A DNA stretch of 64,000 nt from an uncultured Chloroflexota bacterium (GCA_958296175.1 OY282448.1:2914127-2978126); one strand, 5' to 3'. Shown: positions 42,818 through 51,802, counted from the first letter of the stretch. Notes: generated by a model from the sequence alone, not told the origin. A program made the numbers and translations.

Positions 42818-43164
42818 CCCCGTCAACCCACAGCGACAATCCCCGTTCCCCGCGCCTCCCGCTCCATGGGAGCGGCCATTTGCGTCACTCCCAGACGGGG
42901 GATCGGTGTCGACGAACCAGTTCCCGCACAGGCGTACCTCGCGCCTCCTGGATTTCGGCGTTCGCCGCAATGGCGGGGCGCGCAAAGGTCTCTGGTAGGG
43001 AGCGCGGCACGGACGGAAGGCGACGGGGAGCGACGGGCGAAGGGCATGCGCCGTGCACGAGAATCTATGTATGCGAACCTCGCGCCTGGATACACTCGAC
43101 GGGCGAAACACGGTGGTTCCGCCGTGGGAACGACGCGAGCGAGAAACGACGTGAGCAGGGGAGC
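42818..43164. other. Gap of 347 nt, no gene recognised
   Basis: It contains a terminator-like hairpin at 42859-42875 and, at 42948-42981, a CTGGATTTCGGCGTTCGCCG element resembling the dispersed inverted sequence at 39041 and 37889. Frames crossing it are arginine-rich and unlike proteins. The promoter of the M23 peptidase gene is presumably in the right half. Confidence 0.5.
42859..42875 (+). terminator. Terminator-like hairpin after the GH172-type gene
   Basis: CCGCTCC-ATG-GGAGCGG forms a perfect 7-bp GC stem with a three-base loop, 41 nt after the stop codon. No T-run follows, so intrinsic termination is uncertain. Confidence 0.4.
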
Positions 43165-44550
43165 TTGAGCGAACGTTTGGCCACTGGCGGCGGCGCGGCG
43201 GCTTCGCAGGAGGCTGACGGCCCCGCCGACGGCGCCGACACGCGCTGCCAGTGCCGCGGGCGCTGCGACGCTGCGCTGCACAGCGTACCCGGGCTGCGGC
43301 TGGCATCGCGCCGCGGCTTTTTGCGCGCCGCGCTGGCCGGCGCGGCGGCGGCGGCGGCCTCGCCGCTCATCGTGCGAGCCGTCACCGAAGACGAGATCGC
43401 GGCAGCGGAACGCCAGCGCGACGAGCTGGAGCAGCGCGCCAAGGAAGAGGAAACCCTGCTGGCCGCCGCGCAGGCGCGCGAGTCGGCGCTGCACCAGCAA
43501 CTGGCCGTCATCGACCGGCAGCGCTACGCGGCGGTCGACCGCCTGCGCGACGTGCAGCGCGAGCTCGAAACCGTGGAGCTCGAGGTCTTCGACATCAACG
43601 CCTCCATCGCCAATCTGAACCGGGCGCTGGCGCGCGAAACTGGCAGCCTGGGGGCGCGCGTGCGCTCGCTCTACAAGGCCGGGCGCACCAGCATGTTGGA
43701 AACCGTGCTGTCCTCCGCGTCGTTTTCGGACGCGCTGGACCGCGTGACGTCGCTGGAGCGGGCGCTGGCGCAGGACCTGGAAGAGATCGAGGCGCTGCGC
43801 GGCAGCCGCTTGACCGTGCAGCTGCGCACGGCGGACCTGGCCGCGCGGCTGCAGCGCATGGACGAGCTGCGCACGCAAGCCACCACCATCGAAGCCGAGC
43901 TGCAGCGCCGCTCGCAGGAACAGCAGGACCTGATCTTCGGCGTCCAGCAGGAAGGGTCCGCGCTGCAGGCCGGCATCGACGCATTCCAGGCGGAGGCGCT
44001 GGTGGTGGGCAGCCGCATCGCGGTCCTGCGCGACATCCGCGAGCGCGAGCTGGCGCAGCTGGAACGCATCCGCCGCCTGCAGCAGGCGCAGGAACAGTCG
44101 CGCGAACTCGCCCGCCAGGTGGCCGAGTCGCAAGGCAACACTGTCGTCGGCGCCTATTCGTGGCCGCTGTACGGGCTGATTACGACCGAGTTCGGCGGCT
44201 GCACCTTCGGCCAATGCCCGCACATTGGCATCGACGTCGCCGGGGACATGCTGATGCCCATCGTGGCCGCCAACGACGGCATCGTGCTGGCGGCGGATTA
44301 CGTGGTGCCCGACAACCGCAACGCCTCGTACGGGATGATCGTGGTCATTGCGCACAGCCAGAGCGTGGAAACGCTGTACGCACACCTGGACGACTACACC
44401 GCCCCGCCGCCGGTGTCGGCGGGCGACTTCGTCAGCCGCGGGCAGGTGATCGGGTTCGTGGGACTCACGGGCTGGACCACCGGACCCCACCTGCACTTCG
44501 AATACCGCGTCAACGGCGTTGCCAACAACCCGCGCGACGTGCTGCCCTGA
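43165..44550 (+). CDS. M23-family (LytM) peptidoglycan endopeptidase with Tat-type signal and coiled coil
   Basis: From the TTG at 43165 the protein is 461 residues. A twin-arginine signal (SRRGFLRAALAGAAAAAASP) follows a Cys-containing leader (CQCRGRC). A long coiled coil follows (about residues 75-320, rich in ELEQRAKEEE and LERIRRLQQAQ), then an M23 domain with HIGIDVAG and HLHFEYRV zinc motifs. The layout resembles EnvC/NlpD-type division or wall-remodelling hydrolases. No ATG is suitable. A TTG at 43177 is an alternative start with better spacing from AGGGGAG. Confidence 0.87.
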   Translation: MSERLATGGGAAASQEADGPADGADTRCQCRGRCDAALHSVPGLRLASRRGFLRAALAGAAAAAASPLIVRAVTEDEIAAAERQRDELEQRAKEEETLLAAAQARESALHQQLAVIDRQRYAAVDRLRDVQRELETVELEVFDINASIANLNRALARETGSLGARVRSLYKAGRTSMLETVLSSASFSDALDRVTSLERALAQDLEEIEALRGSRLTVQLRTADLAARLQRMDELRTQATTIEAELQRRSQEQQDLIFGVQQEGSALQAGIDAFQAEALVVGSRIAVLRDIRERELAQLERIRRLQQAQEQSRELARQVAESQGNTVVGAYSWPLYGLITTEFGGCTFGQCPHIGIDVAGDMLMPIVAANDGIVLAADYVVPDNRNASYGMIVVIAHSQSVETLYAHLDDYTAPPPVSAGDFVSRGQVIGFVGLTGWTTGPHLHFEYRVNGVANNPRDVLP

Positions 44551-44591
44551 CGCGCCCTGAACGCCACTGACCCACGCCGACTGCCGCAGCT

Positions 44592-44933
44592 ATGAAAGAC
44601 CCGTCCATGACCCAACTACCAGAAGACCTGACCTTCGATGCCGCGGGCCTGATTCCCGCCGTCTGTCAGGACGACGCCAGCGGCGACGTTCTCATGTTGG
44701 GCTACATGAACACCGAAGCCCTGGCGCGCACCCTGGATTCCGGCGACGTGTGGTTCTTCAGCCGCAGCCGCGAGCAGCTCTGGCACAAGGGCGCATCGTC
44801 GGGCAACTTCTTGCGCGTCGTTTCGGTGACTGCGGACTGCGACCGCGACACCGTGCTCGTCCGCGTCGATCCCGAGGGCCCCACCTGTCACACCGGCGCG
44901 CGCACGTGTTTCCACCACCCGCTGCACGCATGA
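44592..44933 (+). CDS. hisI: Phosphoribosyl-AMP cyclohydrolase
   Basis: The 113-residue protein has the HisI signatures [24 protein letters not shown] (core [10 protein letters not shown]), [10 protein letters not shown], and the zinc cysteines in TADCDRDT and [13 protein letters not shown]. It hydrolyses PR-AMP in the third step of histidine synthesis. It is the single-function form without a HisE domain. No other his genes are nearby, so the pathway is dispersed here. It follows the M23 gene by 41 nt and could be read through from it. Confidence 0.95.
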   Translation: MKDPSMTQLPEDLTFDAAGLIPAVCQDDASGDVLMLGYMNTEALARTLDSGDVWFFSRSREQLWHKGASSGNFLRVVSVTADCDRDTVLVRVDPEGPTCHTGARTCFHHPLHA

Positions 44934-44985
44934 CGGCAGCGCACGGACGGCTTGGATCAGCACTGGCCTGCGTCGGCGGCGGCTG

Positions 44986-45558
44986 ATGTCCGCGGACGCC
45001 ATCGGCGGCTATTTCGCAGCGCTGAGGCGCTGCATGGGGATGCTCGACCCTGCGGCGATCGTCCCGCTGGCCGCGGCCGTGGAGGAGGCCTGGCGCGCCG
45101 ACCGCACGGTGTTCACCGCCGGCAACGGCGGCAGCGCGGCCACGGCCTCGCACTTCGCCGCCGACCTGGCCAAGACCACGCGCCTGGGCGCTGGCGCGGC
45201 GCGCGGAGTCCGCGCCCTGGCGCTGGGCGACAATGCGTCCCTGCTCACAGCGTGGGCGAACGACCAATCCTTTGTCGACGTCTTTGCCGAGCAGCTGCGC
45301 ACCCTGGCCGGCACCGGCGACGTGCTGGTGTGCTTGAGCACGAGCGGCGAGTCGCCCAACCTCGCCGCCGCCGCCTCGGCGGCGGCGGCGAGCGGCGTGC
45401 ACTCCCTGGCCGTGGCCCCCGCCCGCTCCACCTTGGCATCGCGCTGTGACGTCACGATCCCCGTCCAGGCCGAATCGATCCAAATGGCCGAAGACCTGCA
45501 CCTGGCCGTGTGCCACGCCGTCACCATGCACGTGGCGGCGGCGATCGCCGCGTCGTAG
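44986..45558 (+). CDS. gmhA: Sedoheptulose-7-phosphate (phosphoheptose) isomerase
   Basis: The 190-residue SIS-domain protein has FTAGNGGSAATASHFAADL, CLSTSGESPN for phosphate binding and the family end QMAEDLHLAVCHAVTMH with catalytic Glu and His. GmhA converts sedoheptulose 7-phosphate to D-glycero-D-manno-heptose 7-phosphate. The heptose-phosphate kinase gene hddA follows 153 nt downstream, so the pair makes activated heptose for a surface glycan or glycoprotein. Confidence 0.92.
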   Translation: MSADAIGGYFAALRRCMGMLDPAAIVPLAAAVEEAWRADRTVFTAGNGGSAATASHFAADLAKTTRLGAGAARGVRALALGDNASLLTAWANDQSFVDVFAEQLRTLAGTGDVLVCLSTSGESPNLAAAASAAAASGVHSLAVAPARSTLASRCDVTIPVQAESIQMAEDLHLAVCHAVTMHVAAAIAAS

Positions 45559-45711
45559 CTCGGCGCAGCACCATCGAGCCGTGACTCGCTCCACCAGCCT
45601 CGACCGCCGCCAAGCCTGGGCGCACGCGCGGAGCCCAGCGATCGGCCGGCCGCCGCCACCGGCGTTGTTCGGGTCTCACGCGCACGCGCGGCGCCCAGCC
45701 AGACCCTGCGC

Positions 45712-46689
45712 ATGATCGTCACCCAGACTCCGTTGCGCGTCAGCTTCGTCGGCGGCGGCACGGACTTCCCCGACTATTTCCGGTGCGCGGGCGGGGCCGT
45801 GCTGACGACTGCGATCGACAAGTACGTCTACGTCATCGTCAAAGAGCGCTTCGACAGCGACATTTACGTCAATTACTCGGCCAAAGAAATCGTGGCCGTG
45901 GTGGACGACATCCGCCACGATCTGGTGCGCGAAGCCATGCGCGCAACCGGCGTCGACTGCGGCATCGAAATCACGACGCTGGCCGACGTGCCGAGCACTG
46001 GCACCGGCCTGGGATCGTCCAGCGCCGTGACGGTTGGACTGCTGCACGCGCTGCACGCCTATCGGGGGCGGCTGGTGGACGCCAAGACCCTTGCCGAACA
46101 GGCCTGCCGCATCGAACTGGAGACCCTGGGGCGACCCATCGGAAAACAGGATCAATACATCGCGGCTTACGGTGGAATGCGCGCTATTCGATTCGAGCCT
46201 GACGATACCGTCGTGGTCGATCCGGCCGGCGTCGATCCCGCGGTGATGCGCCGCCTGCAGCAGCGCATCCAAATGTACTTCACCGGGCGCACCCGAGCGT
46301 CCGACTCGATTCTGTCCCAGCAGCGTCAGCGCATCGAGCAAACACGGCCGCAACTGGACCGGCTCAAGCTCCGCGTGGAGCAGGCGCGCGCACTCCTGAC
46401 GGAGGGGAACCTCGACGAATTTGGCGCGTTGCTCGACGCCGCCTGGCAGGACAAGAAAACGCTGGCCGAAAGCGTGTCGGATTCCGTTATCGACGACCTC
46501 TACGCCCGCGCCCTGGCGGCCGGGGCTTTGGGCGGCAAGATTGCGGGCGCCGGCGGCGGCGGGTTTCTGGTGCTCTACGTCCCGCCGCCGCGCCACGACG
46601 ACGTGCGCGACGCGCTGGCGTCCCTGCGCGAACTTCCCGTCGCGTTCGAGGCTGGCGGCAGCAAGGTCGTATTCAATATCCATGCGTGA
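45712..46689 (+). CDS. hddA: D-glycero-alpha-D-manno-heptose 7-phosphate kinase (GHMP kinase)
   Basis: The 325-residue GHMP kinase starts with QTPLRVSFVGGGTDFPDYF, a signature of the heptose/fucose kinase branch. It has the ATP loop PSTGTGLGSSSAVTVGLL and the third motif GGKIAGAGGGGFL. It phosphorylates the anomeric position of heptose 7-phosphate ahead of GDP-heptose synthesis. The gene lies between gmhA and a sugar epimerase. The kinase-downstream phosphatase and GDP-transferase (gmhB, hddC) are not in the window. Confidence 0.88.
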   Translation: MIVTQTPLRVSFVGGGTDFPDYFRCAGGAVLTTAIDKYVYVIVKERFDSDIYVNYSAKEIVAVVDDIRHDLVREAMRATGVDCGIEITTLADVPSTGTGLGSSSAVTVGLLHALHAYRGRLVDAKTLAEQACRIELETLGRPIGKQDQYIAAYGGMRAIRFEPDDTVVVDPAGVDPAVMRRLQQRIQMYFTGRTRASDSILSQQRQRIEQTRPQLDRLKLRVEQARALLTEGNLDEFGALLDAAWQDKKTLAESVSDSVIDDLYARALAAGALGGKIAGAGGGGFLVLYVPPPRHDDVRDALASLRELPVAFEAGGSKVVFNIHA

Positions 46690-46734
46690 CTCGTGCGCAA
46701 TATCCGTGTGCAATCCAATGACGTATTCGTTCCC

Positions 46735-47853
46735 ATGCACGTCCTCGTAACCGGAGGCGCTGGATTCATCGGGTCGCACGTGGTGGATGCGCTCGTTGCG
46801 CGCGGGGATACCGTCACGGTGCTCGACAACCTGACGGAACGCGTGCATCCCACGCGCGCCTGGCCGCAGCACCTGACCGACGCCTGCCGGCGCGTCCGCG
46901 GCGACGTGACCGAGCGCGACGACTGGCTGGCGGCGCTGCACGACGCGCACGCGGTGGTGCACCTGGCGGCCTATCAGGACTATCAGGCCGACTTCAGCCG
47001 CTTTGCCCACGTCAACGACGTCGGAACGGCGCTCTTGTACGAGCTGCTGGTGGAACGCGGCCAGCCGCTGCACTGCGTGGTCGCGGCCAGCTCGCAGGCA
47101 GTCTACGGCGAGGGCGCGTACACCTGCCCGGAGCACGGCCGGCAATATCCGCCGCTCCGCTCCCCCAAACGTCTGGCGCGGGGGCTGTGGGACCCTGTGT
47201 GCTTCGCGTGCGGCGGACCGCTCGACCCGCAGGCTTCCACGGAAGACCGACCAGCGCCGACCAATGCGTACGGCATCTCCAAGCTGGCCGCCGAAGCGTA
47301 CGCGCTCACGCTAGGCGCGCGCTACGAGATTCCAACCGTTGCCCTGCGCTTTAGCATCATCCAAGGTCCGCGGCAAAGTCCGGCCAACGCCTACTCCGGC
47401 GTGCTGCGCGCGTTCGTTGGCCACGTCCAGCACGGAGGGCGGCCCGTGGTGTTCGAAGACGGACGCCAACGGCGCGACTACACGCACGTGCGCGACGCGG
47501 TGTCGGCCGTGCTTACGGCCTTGGATCGTCCCGACGCCGTGGGCCGCGCGTTCAACGTTGGCAGCGGCCAGGTGACGTCGGTGCTGGACTACGCGCGCGC
47601 GCTGCTGGACGCGCTGGGGTCAAGCCTGGAACCGGACGTCAGCGGCCGCTACCGCGTTGGCGACACCCGCCACGTATGGTCCGACACCTCCCGCCTCCGA
47701 ACGCTCGGCTGGCGTCCCAGCGGCACGCTGCCCGAGATCATCCACGACTACCTGGCCTGGCCCGGCGCCGCCCCCAACTTCCGCAACTGGTCGTCCCGCG
47801 CGCTCCAACGCATGGAATCCACCGGCGCCGTCCTCCGTGCCGACTCACGATGA
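46735..47853 (+). CDS. NAD-dependent nucleotide-sugar epimerase, dTDP-L-rhamnose 4-epimerase-like
   Basis: The 372-residue SDR protein has the NAD loop VTGGAGFIGSHVVDAL and the active-site AYGISKLAAEAY (Tyr-x3-Lys). An internal Cys insertion, CPEHG then about 27 residues later CFACGG, matches the zinc-ribbon-like insert seen in dTDP-L-rhamnose 4-epimerases. It probably epimerises a deoxyhexose or heptose nucleotide. The ATG at 46735 starts the NAD-binding strand directly. It ends with a 4-nt overlap onto the restriction endonuclease gene, an unexpected partner. Confidence 0.87.
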   Translation: MHVLVTGGAGFIGSHVVDALVARGDTVTVLDNLTERVHPTRAWPQHLTDACRRVRGDVTERDDWLAALHDAHAVVHLAAYQDYQADFSRFAHVNDVGTALLYELLVERGQPLHCVVAASSQAVYGEGAYTCPEHGRQYPPLRSPKRLARGLWDPVCFACGGPLDPQASTEDRPAPTNAYGISKLAAEAYALTLGARYEIPTVALRFSIIQGPRQSPANAYSGVLRAFVGHVQHGGRPVVFEDGRQRRDYTHVRDAVSAVLTALDRPDAVGRAFNVGSGQVTSVLDYARALLDALGSSLEPDVSGRYRVGDTRHVWSDTSRLRTLGWRPSGTLPEIIHDYLAWPGAAPNFRNWSSRALQRMESTGAVLRADSR

Positions 47854-48461
47854 ACGCTGCGATCGTCCGAAATACCGTCGACAACGGAAGCTTCAACCAA
47901 GCGGCTTCGCTTCCATTCGAATTGCGATTGTTGGATTTTCAGACAGCGATCCACGATATCTACGATTTCTTCTACGATGTCAACACGCATTTGCTGAGCA
48001 AGGGGCTTCAGCGTCTTGACGATATGTTAAGGCCAGCAATCATGTCTGGCATGGTCTCGGATATGCTGACGGCCAGCCTTGCGCGGCATTCTCGCACGCT
48101 TACCGAGAACCACTACCACAATGGCCATCCCGACCTGATCGTCCAAGGCAGGTATCCCAACAACGTTGTCAAAGCTGGAACCGACGGTGTCGAGATCAAG
48201 ACGACGCGCAAAGCCGGAGGTGCGGTCGATACGCACGGCGCTCGCGAGCAGTGGATGTGCGTCTTCGTCTATCGCGTGGATACGAAGTCCGAACCAGCGC
48301 GCGACCGAGCACCCATGACGTTCACGGAGGTCTATCTCGGCCGCGTTGGGCTGGACGATTTCCGAAGAAACCCCCGCGGGGAACTTGGCACGCGCACAGC
48401 CACGCTGCACAAGGAAGGAATTCGGAGGTTTCGAGAAAGCTGGGTTTACCGCCTCGGCTGA
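47850..48461 (+). CDS. Type II restriction endonuclease, PD-(D/E)xK type
   Basis: The 203-residue protein has a helical N-terminal half and then GHPDLIVQGRYP and DGVEIKTTRK. Pro94-Asp95, Glu115 and Lys117 form the PD-(D/E)xK site. The assignment is strengthened by the methyltransferase gene that converges on it with a 16-nt overlap. Specificity is unknown. Its ATG overlaps the epimerase stop (ATGA), so it is translated from the sugar-gene transcript, which is unusual for a restriction gene and may limit its expression. Confidence 0.82.
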   Translation: MNAAIVRNTVDNGSFNQAASLPFELRLLDFQTAIHDIYDFFYDVNTHLLSKGLQRLDDMLRPAIMSGMVSDMLTASLARHSRTLTENHYHNGHPDLIVQGRYPNNVVKAGTDGVEIKTTRKAGGAVDTHGAREQWMCVFVYRVDTKSEPARDRAPMTFTEVYLGRVGLDDFRRNPRGELGTRTATLHKEGIRRFRESWVYRLG

Positions 48462-49606
48462 TGCTCAGTTACGGCGAGACGGGAAAGCTTGGGGATTGCC
48501 TTCCGCGCCATATCGAAGTATTGCTCGTCCTTTTCGACGCCGACGCTGCTATAGCCTACCGCTTCGGCGGCAGCCAGCGTCGACCCGGCACCTGCGAATG
48601 GGTCGAGAACGACGCCTTCCCCCAGCGGCAAGGCGGACCGAACAAGCCGCCGGAGGAACGCCTGCGGTTTGAGGCTCGGGTGCGGCGCAAGGTCCCGTTC
48701 CGACGGGCGAGTCGGCGCGGACGGGATGACGTCGCCAAACGGCTTGTCCTGCGACGGGCGGCGAAACCCGCCGGTTTTCCATCGCCGCAAGTTGTCCTGA
48801 ACTCGCCCCTCGATTGGCTTCCGATACACGACCCAGGGTTCCCACATCGAGCGCGGCATGACGCTGACGTCAGGAAACTCGTTATGCGCGGCTTTGGGAC
48901 GGTCACCACCGCGCATGGTCATGGTGAGCCGCACGATTTCGCCCCGCCGCTCCAGCCCGGCATCCGCCAGTGCGCTGGATACCAGATATGACACGAGCGG
49001 ATTCGAGGCGACGACGACGTGCGCGCCTGGGACCAGCGTTGGAAGCAACAGCCGCGTCCATACGAAGAAGAAGGTCTTGATATGCCGCAGCTGCTCGGGC
49101 GTGAGGGTCGTGAACCGCGGCAGAGGCGAGCGCGTATGTCCGTCGTACGATGGGGGGAGCCGCCATACCCCTCCTCTGCCGCGGCGAAGTTTGGATTGTT
49201 GCTCACGCGTGTACTCGTGCAATCCGTACGGAGGGTCGGTCACGACCGCGTGGATGCTTGCATCGTCTCGCTGTCGCAGCCAGTCGAAACAGTCGGCATG
49301 ATGCAAGGTCGCGTGACCAAACGAAACCGGCGCTTCCCACGCGCGAACGGACGGCATCTCGGACTGTGCGCCAACGGTCGAGGCCGACCGCAGCGTGTAT
49401 ACCCCGCGGCGTTCACGCGAAAACATCTGCGGCGTATTCAGCCTGAGGTACGAGCGAACCGAGGACCCCTGCGTGGGTCCTACGACTTGCGAGACGCGCT
49501 CCTCGATCTCCTTGACAGAAAGAGGTCTCGAGGTCAGCGACATCACCTGTAGGATGCCGTCTCTGACCTGTCCGGGCGCGTAGCGCGGCTTGTTCCCTGA
49601 CATCAT
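48446..49606 (-). CDS. Type II DNA methyltransferase (N4-cytosine/N6-adenine, beta-type) with N-terminal winged-helix domain
   Basis: The 386-residue protein has motif IV VVTDPPYGLHE (123-129) before motif I LDPFAGAGSTLAAA (from 335), the circularly permuted order of beta-class amino-methyltransferases. TRPSERDLAPHPSLKP is the usual motif X region. Residues 10-72 look like a winged helix (SVKEIEERVSQVVG ... FSRERRGVYTL). It protects DNA from the convergent endonuclease. The extra DNA-binding domain could serve target recognition or autoregulation. The two 3' ends overlap by 16 nt. Confidence 0.9.
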   Translation of the reverse strand: MMSGNKPRYAPGQVRDGILQVMSLTSRPLSVKEIEERVSQVVGPTQGSSVRSYLRLNTPQMFSRERRGVYTLRSASTVGAQSEMPSVRAWEAPVSFGHATLHHADCFDWLRQRDDASIHAVVTDPPYGLHEYTREQQSKLRRGRGGVWRLPPSYDGHTRSPLPRFTTLTPEQLRHIKTFFFVWTRLLLPTLVPGAHVVVASNPLVSYLVSSALADAGLERRGEIVRLTMTMRGGDRPKAAHNEFPDVSVMPRSMWEPWVVYRKPIEGRVQDNLRRWKTGGFRRPSQDKPFGDVIPSAPTRPSERDLAPHPSLKPQAFLRRLVRSALPLGEGVVLDPFAGAGSTLAAAEAVGYSSVGVEKDEQYFDMARKAIPKLSRLAVTEHQPRR

Positions 49607-49709
49607 GGCAACAGTTTCGACGTCTCGACGTCAAGGGTCAAGAGGCGCGCACCCCCGGCGCCGCGCGGCTACGGCCCTGCAAGCGCTCGCCGCAGTGCGG
49701 CCAGGCGGC

Positions 49710-50729
49710 TTACCGCGGACGCGCGGCGCCCTCTGTGTCGGCGGTATCGAGACTTGCCGCGCCGCCGATCTTGAATAGCCGCGCTGCGTTGCCGCCGTAG
49801 ATTCGGGCGCGTTCCTCGTCTGTGACCGGCAGCTCGTCCACGATGGACGTGATGACGTCCGGTTCCACCCAGGGATGGTCGCTGGCGAACATCAACTGGT
49901 TGGGGCCGACCATCTCCAGGCCGTAGCGCACGGCGGCCGGCCAGGGGGAGACGGTGTCGAACCACACCTGGCGCAGGTATTCGCTGGGCGGGCGGGTCAG
50001 GTTTTCGGCGCCGCGTCCGAGCACCATGGTCTGGTGGTCGAGCCGGCCGATGAGGTAGGGCAGCGCGCCGCCGACGTGCGGGCACACGATGGGCGCGTCT
50101 GGGTAGCGGTCCATCAGTCCGCTCACGATGATGCGGGCAAGCGCGATGGTGGTGTCGAACATCAGGCCCAGCGCGCCCACCAGGTTGCGGCCTTCCACCT
50201 GCGCGTAGGTCACCGGACAGGCCGGGTGCAGGTACAGCGGCAGGCGCAGCTGGTCGGCGCGTTGGAACAGCCACTCGAAGTCCGGCTCGTCGGGATGGCG
50301 GCCGTCCAGGTTGGCGTACAGCAGCACGCCGCGCATGTCCAGCTCGTGCACGGCGCGTTCCAGCTCCTGGCGGGACTCGGGTTCGTGGTGCAGCGGCAGC
50401 ACGCAGAGGCCCAGGAAGCGGTCAGGATGCGCGCGGGTCTGCGCCGCCACGTAGTCGTTCAACATGCGCGCCGCACGCGGGCCGTCGCTCCCAAAGCGCT
50501 CCGGGCCGGGGTCGTTGGGCGAGAGCACGGTGACGTCAATGCCGTTGCGGTCCATGGTGCGCAGCTTGGCCGCCACGTCGGAGTGTCCGGGCATCGCCCG
50601 CCGCCGCCACCTGGCCGTGTCGATGAACAGCGCCGCGCCGTCTCGAAACGCGAGCGGCTCCTGCTCGCGCGATTGCAAGTAGTCGAGAAACGGCTGGGGC
50701 CACACGTGGCTCTGAGCGTCGATGCGCAT
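49710..50729 (-). CDS. Amidohydrolase-2 family protein (ACMSD-like)
   Basis: The 339-residue TIM-barrel protein begins MRIDAQSHVWP (Q-S-H in place of the H-x-H first motif). It has LPLYLHPACP, VCPHVGGALPYLIGRLDH, FDTVSP and the terminal metal Asp in MFASDHPWVEPD, followed by YGGNAARLF. The pattern matches aminocarboxymuconate-semialdehyde decarboxylase relatives that decarboxylate or hydrolyse ring-cleavage products. The ATG at 50729 is chosen over a much longer low-complexity frame. It is divergent from the cyclase gene at 50970. Confidence 0.85.
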   Translation of the reverse strand: MRIDAQSHVWPQPFLDYLQSREQEPLAFRDGAALFIDTARWRRRAMPGHSDVAAKLRTMDRNGIDVTVLSPNDPGPERFGSDGPRAARMLNDYVAAQTRAHPDRFLGLCVLPLHHEPESRQELERAVHELDMRGVLLYANLDGRHPDEPDFEWLFQRADQLRLPLYLHPACPVTYAQVEGRNLVGALGLMFDTTIALARIIVSGLMDRYPDAPIVCPHVGGALPYLIGRLDHQTMVLGRGAENLTRPPSEYLRQVWFDTVSPWPAAVRYGLEMVGPNQLMFASDHPWVEPDVITSIVDELPVTDEERARIYGGNAARLFKIGGAASLDTADTEGAARPR

Positions 50730-50969
50730 GTTCGGGCCTGAATTCGACACGCGGCCACCGCGCGGCCGCGCCGGGCGCCGGCGCGAGTCGGCGACTCTGC
50801 CGGCAGGTCGAGCAACGCCAATTATGCGGTTTTGCGATGCACGGCGCGCGGACGGGCGGCCGCCGCGCCCTCGTATTCCCGACTCCGTCCGGGGGTCTCG
50901 CCGCCGATTTGCCGCCGCGCACGCAAACGGGCAGCATCCTCGCGACGTGCGCAGGGCGCCGAGGAAAAC

Positions 50970-51767
50970 ATGGACCCAACCGAACTGGCCTCGATCGTAG
51001 GCAAGCAAGTGTTCGACCTGGGCACATCCATGGCGCCGGGCATCCCCGTGCATCCCTCGCACCCGCCCTACGTCTTCACCCTGCAGCGGCGGCACGGCGA
51101 CACGCCGCGGCCCGGCGGCCTGAGTTCGGCCAACGAGCTGATCGTCATGTGCGGGCACACGGGCACGCATCTGGACGCGCTGGGCCACTTCGCGCGCGAC
51201 GGCGTGATGTGCTGCGGCCTGCAGGCGGCGGACGTGCAAACCGGCGGCAAGGGCCTGCGCAACCTCGGCGTGGAGCGCGTGGACCCCATCGTGCGCCGCG
51301 GAATCCTGTTGGACGTGGCCGGGGCGGAAGGCGTGGACGTGCTGCCCAACGACTTTGCGATCACGGCCGACATTGCACAGGCCGTGGCGCGCGCGCAGGG
51401 GGTGGAGGTGCGCGCGGGCGACGCCGTGCTGGTGCGCACCGGCCTCATGCGCCGCTGGCTGGACCCGGCCTTCTTGGACCTGACCAACGGCCAGCCCGGC
51501 GTGACCGCCGACTGCGCGGAATGGCTGGCCGAGGTTGGGGTGTTTCTGGGCGGGGCCGACACCATGACGTTCGAGTTCATCCCGGCGCACAAGGACGACC
51601 TGCCGGTGCACGGTCTGTTTCTGGTGGACCACGGGATTTACATCCTCGAAAACGCCGATCTGGAATCCCTGGCGGCGGCGGGCGCGCATGAGTTCGTGCT
51701 GGTTACGTCGCCGCTCAAGTTCGTGGGCGCCACCGCCTCACCGGTGCGTCCCCTGGCGCTGGTCTGA
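50970..51767 (+). CDS. Cyclase-family metal hydrolase (kynurenine formamidase-like)
   Basis: The 265-residue protein has the family metal motif GHTGTHLDALGHF (H-x-G-T-H-x-D-x-x-x-H). ILLDVAGAEG and AGDAVLVRTGLMRRW follow, the usual second half of the fold. Members hydrolyse amides such as N-formylkynurenine or related compounds. The ATG follows GAGGAAA. It is divergent from an ACMSD-like amidohydrolase and 35 nt upstream of an alcohol dehydrogenase, which together hint at catabolism of an aromatic or amide substrate. Confidence 0.86.
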   Translation: MDPTELASIVGKQVFDLGTSMAPGIPVHPSHPPYVFTLQRRHGDTPRPGGLSSANELIVMCGHTGTHLDALGHFARDGVMCCGLQAADVQTGGKGLRNLGVERVDPIVRRGILLDVAGAEGVDVLPNDFAITADIAQAVARAQGVEVRAGDAVLVRTGLMRRWLDPAFLDLTNGQPGVTADCAEWLAEVGVFLGGADTMTFEFIPAHKDDLPVHGLFLVDHGIYILENADLESLAAAGAHEFVLVTSPLKFVGATASPVRPLALV

Positions 51768-51802
51768 GGCGCGGCAGTGACCATCCCCGCAAGGCCTGGC
51801 GC

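Noticed and set aside
45621..45698. Two 18-nt repeats (CGCACGCGCGG-GCCCAG type), 60 nt apart, upstream of hddA
   Set aside because: Built mostly of CG dinucleotides in a GC-rich gap, so chance similarity is possible. Not listed as a feature, only counted in the spacing observation.
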